From assembly GCA_043392685.1 (NCBI GenBank), contig JBHZGM010000002.1: DNA of 64,000 bases. One strand, 5' to 3'. Source of the DNA: Metapseudomonas sp043392685. GTDB taxonomy: Bacteria; Pseudomonadota; Gammaproteobacteria; Pseudomonadales; Pseudomonadaceae. The notes beneath the pieces were generated by a model. The model was not told the DNA's origin. It was given only the letters and a program-made list of their open reading frames with translations, and did no database searches. Shown piece by piece: positions 59,741 to 64,000 of the stretch (position 1 is its first letter; each line of letters begins with the position of its first letter). The position numbers and the translations under genes were made by a program.

Positions 59741-60725
59741 ACATGGCGGACGGCTGCGCGCAGCGGCGCGGCGCTACGGCATAGCAGACGCCGACTGGCT
59801 CGATCTCTCTACCGGCATCGCGCCCTATGGCTGGGACTTGCCGGCCATTCCGGCTGCCGCCTGGGCGCGCCTGCCCGAGCTGGACGACGGCCTGGAAGAG
59901 GCGGCGCGGCGTTACTACGGTTGTGCCTCCCTGCTGCCGGTGGCCGGTTCCCAGGCGGCGATCCAGACCCTGCCGCGCCTGCGTGAACGCAGCCGGGTAG
60001 GGGTGATCTCGCCGTGCTACGCCGAGCACGCCCATGCCTGGCGCCGCGAAGGCCACGAGCTGCAGGCGCTGGATGCGCAAGCCGCCGGACGTGAGCTGGA
60101 GCGTTTCGACGTGATGCTGGTGGTCAACCCGAACAACCCCACCGGCCAGCGCCTCGACCGGCAGACCCTGCTGGAGTGGCGCGCACGGCTGGCCGCGAAG
60201 GGCGGCTGGCTGCTGGTGGACGAAGCCTTCATGGACTGCACGCCGCAGGAAAGCCTCGCCGGCGATTGCCCCTTGCCGGGGCTGGTGGTGCTGCGATCCT
60301 TCGGCAAGTTCTTCGGCCTGGCGGGGATCCGCCTGGGCTTCGTGCTGGCCGAGCCGCAACTGCTGCAGCGGCTCGAAGAGTGGCTCGGGCCCTGGGCGGT
60401 GAGCGGCCCCGCGCGCGCCCTGGCCAGGGCGCTGCTGCTGGATCAGGCGGGCCAGGCCCGGCAGCGGCAAGCCCTGCTGCGGGACGGCCAGCGTCTGGAG
60501 AGCCTGCTGCGCGACTGCGGCCTGCCCGCCAGTGGCGGCACGGCGTTGTTCCAGCGCCTGCTGCGTGACGACGCGCCAGTCCTGCACGAATTCCTCGCCG
60601 CTCGCGGCATCCTCACCCGGCTGTTTGAAACGCCCGCCAGCCTGCGCTTCGGCCTGCCGCCGGACGAGGCTGGCTGGGAGCGGTTGGGCCGGGCCCTGAT
60701 CGACTACGCCAAGGAGCGTCCATGA
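59733..60725 (+). CDS. cobC: Threonine-phosphate decarboxylase
   Basis: 330 aa, TTG start at 59733 (MLEHGGRLRAAARRYG) with GGAG about nine bases upstream, overlapping the cobD stop; this start matches the usual family N-terminus. Fold type I PLP enzyme: WLDLSTGIAPYGW, VAGSQAAIQTLPRL, VVNPNNPTGQRLDRQTLLEW, LLVDEAFMD and the PLP lysine in LRSFGKFFGLAGIRLGF. It makes (R)-1-amino-2-propanol O-2-phosphate from threonine phosphate. Confidence 0.92.
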   Translation: MLEHGGRLRAAARRYGIADADWLDLSTGIAPYGWDLPAIPAAAWARLPELDDGLEEAARRYYGCASLLPVAGSQAAIQTLPRLRERSRVGVISPCYAEHAHAWRREGHELQALDAQAAGRELERFDVMLVVNPNNPTGQRLDRQTLLEWRARLAAKGGWLLVDEAFMDCTPQESLAGDCPLPGLVVLRSFGKFFGLAGIRLGFVLAEPQLLQRLEEWLGPWAVSGPARALARALLLDQAGQARQRQALLRDGQRLESLLRDCGLPASGGTALFQRLLRDDAPVLHEFLAARGILTRLFETPASLRFGLPPDEAGWERLGRALIDYAKERP

Positions 60726-62179
60726 CCACCCTGATGGTGCAGGGCACCACCTCCGATGCCGGCAAGAGCACCCTGGTGACGGCGCTGTGCCGCTGGCTCA
60801 AGCGCCAGGGCGTGGCCGTGGCGCCCTTCAAGCCGCAGAACATGGCGCTGAACAGCGCGGTGACCGCCGACGGTGGCGAGATCGGCCGCGCCCAGGCGGT
60901 GCAGGCCCAGGCTTGCGCCCTGGCGCCGCACACCGACATGAACCCGGTGCTGCTCAAGCCCAATACGGATATCGGCGCCCAGGTGATCATCCACGGCCGC
61001 GCCGTCACCAGCATGAATGCCGCTGCCTACCACGACTACAAGAAGGTCGCGATGGCGGCGGTGCTGGAGTCCCACCAGCGCCTCAGCCGCCAGTATTCCG
61101 TGGTCATGGTCGAAGGCGCCGGCTCGCCCGCGGAGATCAACCTGCGGGCCAACGACATCGCCAACATGGGCTTCGCCGAGGCGGTGGACTGCCCGGTGAT
61201 CCTGGTGGCCGACATCGACCGTGGCGGCGTTTTCGCCCATCTGGTGGGCACCCTGGAGCTCCTCTCGGAAAGCGAGCAGGCGCGGGTGAAGGGCTTCGTC
61301 ATCAATCGCTTCCGGGGCGACATCGCGCTGCTCAAGCCGGGGCTGGACTGGCTGGAACAGCGCACCGGCAAACCGGTGCTGGGCGTGCTGCCCTATCTCA
61401 CCGACTTCCACCTGGAAGCCGAGGACGCCATCGACCAGCGCCAGGCCGCCAAGACGGGCGATGTGCTGCGGGTGGCGGTGCCGGTGCTGCCGCGCATCAG
61501 CAACCACACCGATTTCGATCCGCTGCGCCTGCATCCGCAGGTGCAACTCGACTTCGTCGCCCCCGGCCAGCCCATGCCGCCGGCGGACCTGATCATCCTG
61601 CCCGGCTCCAAGAGCGTGCGCGCCGACCTCGCGCGGCTGCGTGAACACGGCTGGGATCGGGCCCTGCAGCGCCACCTGCGCTACGGCGGCAAGGTGTTGG
61701 GCATCTGCGGCGGCTACCAGATGCTCGGCTGCAGCATCGCCGACCCCCACGGCCTGGAAGGCCCGGCAGGGGAGAGCGCAGGGCTTGCCCTGCTGGAGGT
61801 GGATACCGTGCTGGAGCCGGAGAAGCAGCTGCGCAACGTCAGCGGCCGCCTGCTGCCGGATGGCGCCGCCCTGAGCGGCTACGAGATCCATGCCGGCGTC
61901 ACCACCGGTGCGGGCCTGGAGAATCCTGCCGTGATGCTCGACGACGGCCGTGCCGACGGCGGGCGAAGTGCCGATGGCCAGGTCATGGGCACCTACCTGC
62001 ATGGCTTGTTCGAGTCCGCCGATGCCAGCGCCGCGATCCTCCGCTGGGCCGGACTTTCCGTCGTACAAGCGGTGGACTACCACGCCCTGCGCGAGCGCGA
62101 CATCGAACGCCTGGCCGACCAGGTGGAGCAGCATCTGGATATTGGGAGGCTGCGATCACTGTGCGGACTCTCTCTGTAG
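60722..62179 (+). CDS. cobQ: Cobyric acid synthase
   Basis: 485 aa (MTTLMVQGTTSDAGKSTLVT), ATGA overlap with cobC. N-terminal dethiobiotin-synthetase-like domain with GTTSDAGKSTLVTALCRW, KPQNMALNSAVTADGGEIGR and EGAGSPAEINLRANDIANMG; C-terminal glutaminase with catalytic Cys in VLGICGGYQMLG and His in MGTYLHGLFES. It performs the four remaining amidations of adenosylcobyrinate a,c-diamide. Its TAG stop lies within the left arm of a REP inverted repeat. Confidence 0.95.
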   Translation: MTTLMVQGTTSDAGKSTLVTALCRWLKRQGVAVAPFKPQNMALNSAVTADGGEIGRAQAVQAQACALAPHTDMNPVLLKPNTDIGAQVIIHGRAVTSMNAAAYHDYKKVAMAAVLESHQRLSRQYSVVMVEGAGSPAEINLRANDIANMGFAEAVDCPVILVADIDRGGVFAHLVGTLELLSESEQARVKGFVINRFRGDIALLKPGLDWLEQRTGKPVLGVLPYLTDFHLEAEDAIDQRQAAKTGDVLRVAVPVLPRISNHTDFDPLRLHPQVQLDFVAPGQPMPPADLIILPGSKSVRADLARLREHGWDRALQRHLRYGGKVLGICGGYQMLGCSIADPHGLEGPAGESAGLALLEVDTVLEPEKQLRNVSGRLLPDGAALSGYEIHAGVTTGAGLENPAVMLDDGRADGGRSADGQVMGTYLHGLFESADASAAILRWAGLSVVQAVDYHALRERDIERLADQVEQHLDIGRLRSLCGLSL

Positions 62180-62235
62180 GAGCCAGCTTGCTGGCGAACC
62201 TTCGGTGCATCCTTCGCCAGCAAGCTGGCTCCTAC
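62176..62235. repeat. REP inverted repeat between cobQ and cobP
   Basis: Perfect 23-bp arms at 62176-62198 and 62213-62235 (GTAGGAGCCAGCTTGCTGGC and complement) with a 14-nt loop; the cobQ stop codon is inside the left arm. Single arm copy also at 38500-38519. It interrupts an otherwise overlapping operon. Confidence 0.85.
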
Positions 62236-62287
62236 GGGCGTGCACTCGGTCCACGGATGCACTCCCCACGAACGACGAGGTTTACCA

Positions 62288-62809
62288 ATGCCTGAACTCA
62301 TCCTCGGCGGGGCCCGCTCCGGCAAGAGCCGGCTGGCAGAGAAACTGGCGGCTGAGAGTGGCCTGAAGGTGGTCTATATCGCCACCAGCCAGCCACTCGA
62401 TGGCGAGATGAGCGCGCGGGTGGCCCATCACCGCGCCCGCCGCCCGGAGCACTGGGGCCTGGTGGAAGAACCACTGGAGCTCGCCCGCGTGCTGCAGGCG
62501 CACGCCGCCGCCGATACCTGCCTGCTGGTGGACTGCCTGACCCTCTGGCTGACCAACCTGCTGATGCTGGACGACCCGGCGCATCTGGACGAGGAACGCG
62601 AGGCGCTGCTCGGCTGCATCGCCGCGCTGCCCGGCCGCGTGCTGCTGGTCAGCAATGAAACCGGCCTGGGCGTCGTGCCCCTGGGCGAGCTGAGCCGTCG
62701 CTACGTCGACGAAGCCGGCTGGCTGCACCAGGCCCTGGCCGAACGCAGCGAACGGGTGATCTTCACCGTCGCCGGCCTGCCCATGATCCTCAAGGGAGAC
62801 CCCCTATGA
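62288..62809 (+). CDS. cobP: Adenosylcobinamide kinase / adenosylcobinamide-phosphate guanylyltransferase
   Basis: 173 aa from the ATG at 62288 (MPELILGGARSGKSRLAEKL). P-loop GGARSGKS, then VYIATSQPLDGEMSARVAHH with the GMP-acceptor His region, LLVDCLTLWLTNLL, LLVSNETGLGVVPLGELSR. It phosphorylates adenosylcobinamide and transfers GMP from GTP to give AdoCbi-GDP. It is separated from cobQ by the REP element and overlaps cobT by 4 bp. Confidence 0.94.
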   Translation: MPELILGGARSGKSRLAEKLAAESGLKVVYIATSQPLDGEMSARVAHHRARRPEHWGLVEEPLELARVLQAHAAADTCLLVDCLTLWLTNLLMLDDPAHLDEEREALLGCIAALPGRVLLVSNETGLGVVPLGELSRRYVDEAGWLHQALAERSERVIFTVAGLPMILKGDPL

Positions 62810-63864
62810 CTTCACTGCATTGGTGGCAGGCGCCCTGCCAGCCGCTCGACCCGGTGGCCCGCGCCAAGGCCCGGGGCCGCCAGGACCAGCTGACCAAGCC
62901 CCGTGGCGCGCTTGGCCAGCTGGAGGAGCTGGCCATCACCCTGGCCGCCCAGCAGGGCCGTGAACGACCCGCCATCGACCGCCCCTGGTTCGCCGTGTTC
63001 GCTGGTGACCACGGCGTGGTGGAGGAGGGCGTGTCCGCCTACCCGCAGGCAGTGACCGGCGAGATGCTGCGCAATTTTGTCCGTGGCGGTGCCGCCATCA
63101 GCGTGTTGGCCAGGAGCCTTGGCGCCACCCTGGAACTGGTGGACCTGGGCACCGCCCTGCCGCTGGAACCGCTGCCGGGTGTGCTGCACCTGCAGGTCGG
63201 GGCCGGTACGGCGAACTTCGCCCGTGAACCGGCGATGACCGCCGCCCAGTGCCTGATCGCCCTGCAAGCCGGCCGCTCCAGTGTCGAACGCGCCCTGGCC
63301 GCCAGCGCCGACCTCTATGTCGGCGGCGAGATGGGCATCGGCAACACCACCACTGCCAGTGCCTTGGCCTGCGCCCTGCTGGAGCTGCCGGCCACCGCGC
63401 TGGCCGGGCCCGGCACCGGGCTGGATGGCACGGGCGTGGCGCACAAGATCCAGGTTATCGAGCATGCCTTGGCCTTGCATCGCCAGGATTGCGACAGCCC
63501 GCAGGAAACCCTGCGCCGCCTTGGCGGCTTCGAAGTGGCGGCGTTGACCGGCGCCTACCTCGCCTGCGCCCAACTGGGCCTGCCGGCCTTGGTGGATGGT
63601 TTCATCTGCAGCGTGGCGGCGCTGTGTGCCGTGCGCCTGAACCCCGCGTGCCGCGAGTGGCTGCTGTTCTCCCATCGTTCCGCCGAGCCCGGTCATATCG
63701 CCGTGCTCGCAGCGCTGCAAGCGCAACCGCTGCTGGACCTGGGCCTGCGCCTGGGCGAAGGCAGTGGCGCGGCCATCGCCCTGCCGCTGCTGCGCCTGGC
63801 CTGCGATCTGCACGGCGGCATGGCCACCTTCGCCGAAGCTTCCGTGTCGGACCGCCCGGCATGA
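62806..63864 (+). CDS. cobT: Nicotinate-nucleotide:dimethylbenzimidazole phosphoribosyltransferase
   Basis: 352 aa (MTSLHWWQAPCQPLDPVARA), ATGA overlap with cobP. CobT blocks: ARGRQDQLTKPRGALGQLEELA, VFAGDHGVVEEGVSAYPQAV, NFVRGGAAISVLAR, GGEMGIGNTTTASALACALL, GTGLDGTGVAHK, and the catalytic Glu in LRLGEGSGAAIALPLL. It makes alpha-ribazole phosphate from NaMN and the DMB supplied by BluB. Known as cobU in some Pseudomonas naming. Confidence 0.94.
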   Translation: MTSLHWWQAPCQPLDPVARAKARGRQDQLTKPRGALGQLEELAITLAAQQGRERPAIDRPWFAVFAGDHGVVEEGVSAYPQAVTGEMLRNFVRGGAAISVLARSLGATLELVDLGTALPLEPLPGVLHLQVGAGTANFAREPAMTAAQCLIALQAGRSSVERALAASADLYVGGEMGIGNTTTASALACALLELPATALAGPGTGLDGTGVAHKIQVIEHALALHRQDCDSPQETLRRLGGFEVAALTGAYLACAQLGLPALVDGFICSVAALCAVRLNPACREWLLFSHRSAEPGHIAVLAALQAQPLLDLGLRLGEGSGAAIALPLLRLACDLHGGMATFAEASVSDRPA

Positions 63865-64000
63865 AACTCGACCTCCTGCGCCACGGCGAAACCGAGCTGG
63901 GCGGCGGCTTTCGCGGCAGCCTGGACGACGCCCTGACCGCAACCGGCTGGGCGCAGATGCGCGCCGGAGTCGACGGTGCAGGCCCCTGGGATGTGCTGGT
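63861..64000 (+). CDS. Histidine phosphatase, probable alpha-ribazole phosphatase (3' cut by window edge)
   Basis: ATG at 63861 overlaps the cobT stop. Only ~46 residues are visible: MKLDLLRHGETELGGGFRG, with the phosphohistidine RHG motif at residues 7-9, then SLDDALTATGWAQMRAGVDG. In this operon position the family member is the phosphatase that removes the phosphate from alpha-ribazole or adenosylcobalamin phosphate. The remainder, probably followed by cobS/cobV, lies outside. Confidence 0.8.
   Translation, partial: MKLDLLRHGETELGGGFRGSLDDALTATGWAQMRAGVDGAGPWDVL

Overview
The window is high-GC DNA from a Pseudomonas chromosome. Three gene orders familiar from P. aeruginosa support this: nrdB-nrdA followed by a RstA/RstB-like two-component pair; nadE-pncB; and the B12-salvage run btuB-cobO-cobB-bluB-cobD-cobC-cobQ-cobP-cobT. 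Coding density is high, most CDS have clear Shine-Dalgarno sites, and REP-type inverted repeats sit between genes. No rRNA, tRNA or CRISPR array was recognised.

Region by region. 1-6.9 kb: a 5'-truncated CAP-domain gene, a PhoD-like phosphatase, an isolated (S)-ureidoglycine aminohydrolase with a LysR regulator, an RclR-like AraC regulator convergent with an RclC-like membrane protein, and a small basic protein. 7-14.4 kb: a catabolic module made of an MFS transporter, a three-component haem-dependent oxidative N-demethylase (DUF3445 subunit, flavin/2Fe-2S reductase, DmmA-like subunit), an aminobutyraldehyde-type dehydrogenase, and a divergent GntR regulator with a soluble cache-domain protein. 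14.4-17.2 kb: SDR, AraC regulator and an exported intradiol dioxygenase. 17.3-27.3 kb: a sugar-acid block (IlvD/Edd dehydratase, MHS transporter, FAH-fold dehydratase, LysR, ketoglutarate-semialdehyde-type dehydrogenase, second MFS, 2-hydroxyacid dehydrogenase). It resembles a Weimberg-type pentonate pathway and is bounded on the right by the 3' end of a second intradiol gene and an IS3 orfA remnant. 28.6-38.3 kb: core genes nrdB, nrdA, a two-component system, nadE, pncB. 38.8-42 kb: arfB, then a recombination scar where an ABC-2 export permease fragment is fused out of frame to a headless type II secretin, plus an amidohydrolase tail. 42.1-52.6 kb: acyl-CoA synthetase, CoA-transferase, SprT-like, Yip1, DnaJ-like, ttcA, glycosylase, two sirtuins, two NlpC/P60 lipoproteins, a methyltransferase and an HNH protein. 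52.7-54 kb: debris (orphan Phd antitoxin, hsdM N-terminus, truncated winged-helix gene, IS110 tail) that looks like a decayed defence locus. 54.07-64 kb: a cobalamin riboswitch followed by the B12 uptake and late-assembly operon, running off the right edge.

The main biology is (i) an N-demethylation module with its own regulator, transporter and aldehyde dehydrogenase; (ii) a sugar-acid regulon with matching palindromic operators on both sides of its LysR gene; (iii) the B12 operon; and (iv) two paralogous small genes that share a 35-nt upstream box at identical spacing. Function calls rest on reading motifs and family resemblance by eye; no database search was run.
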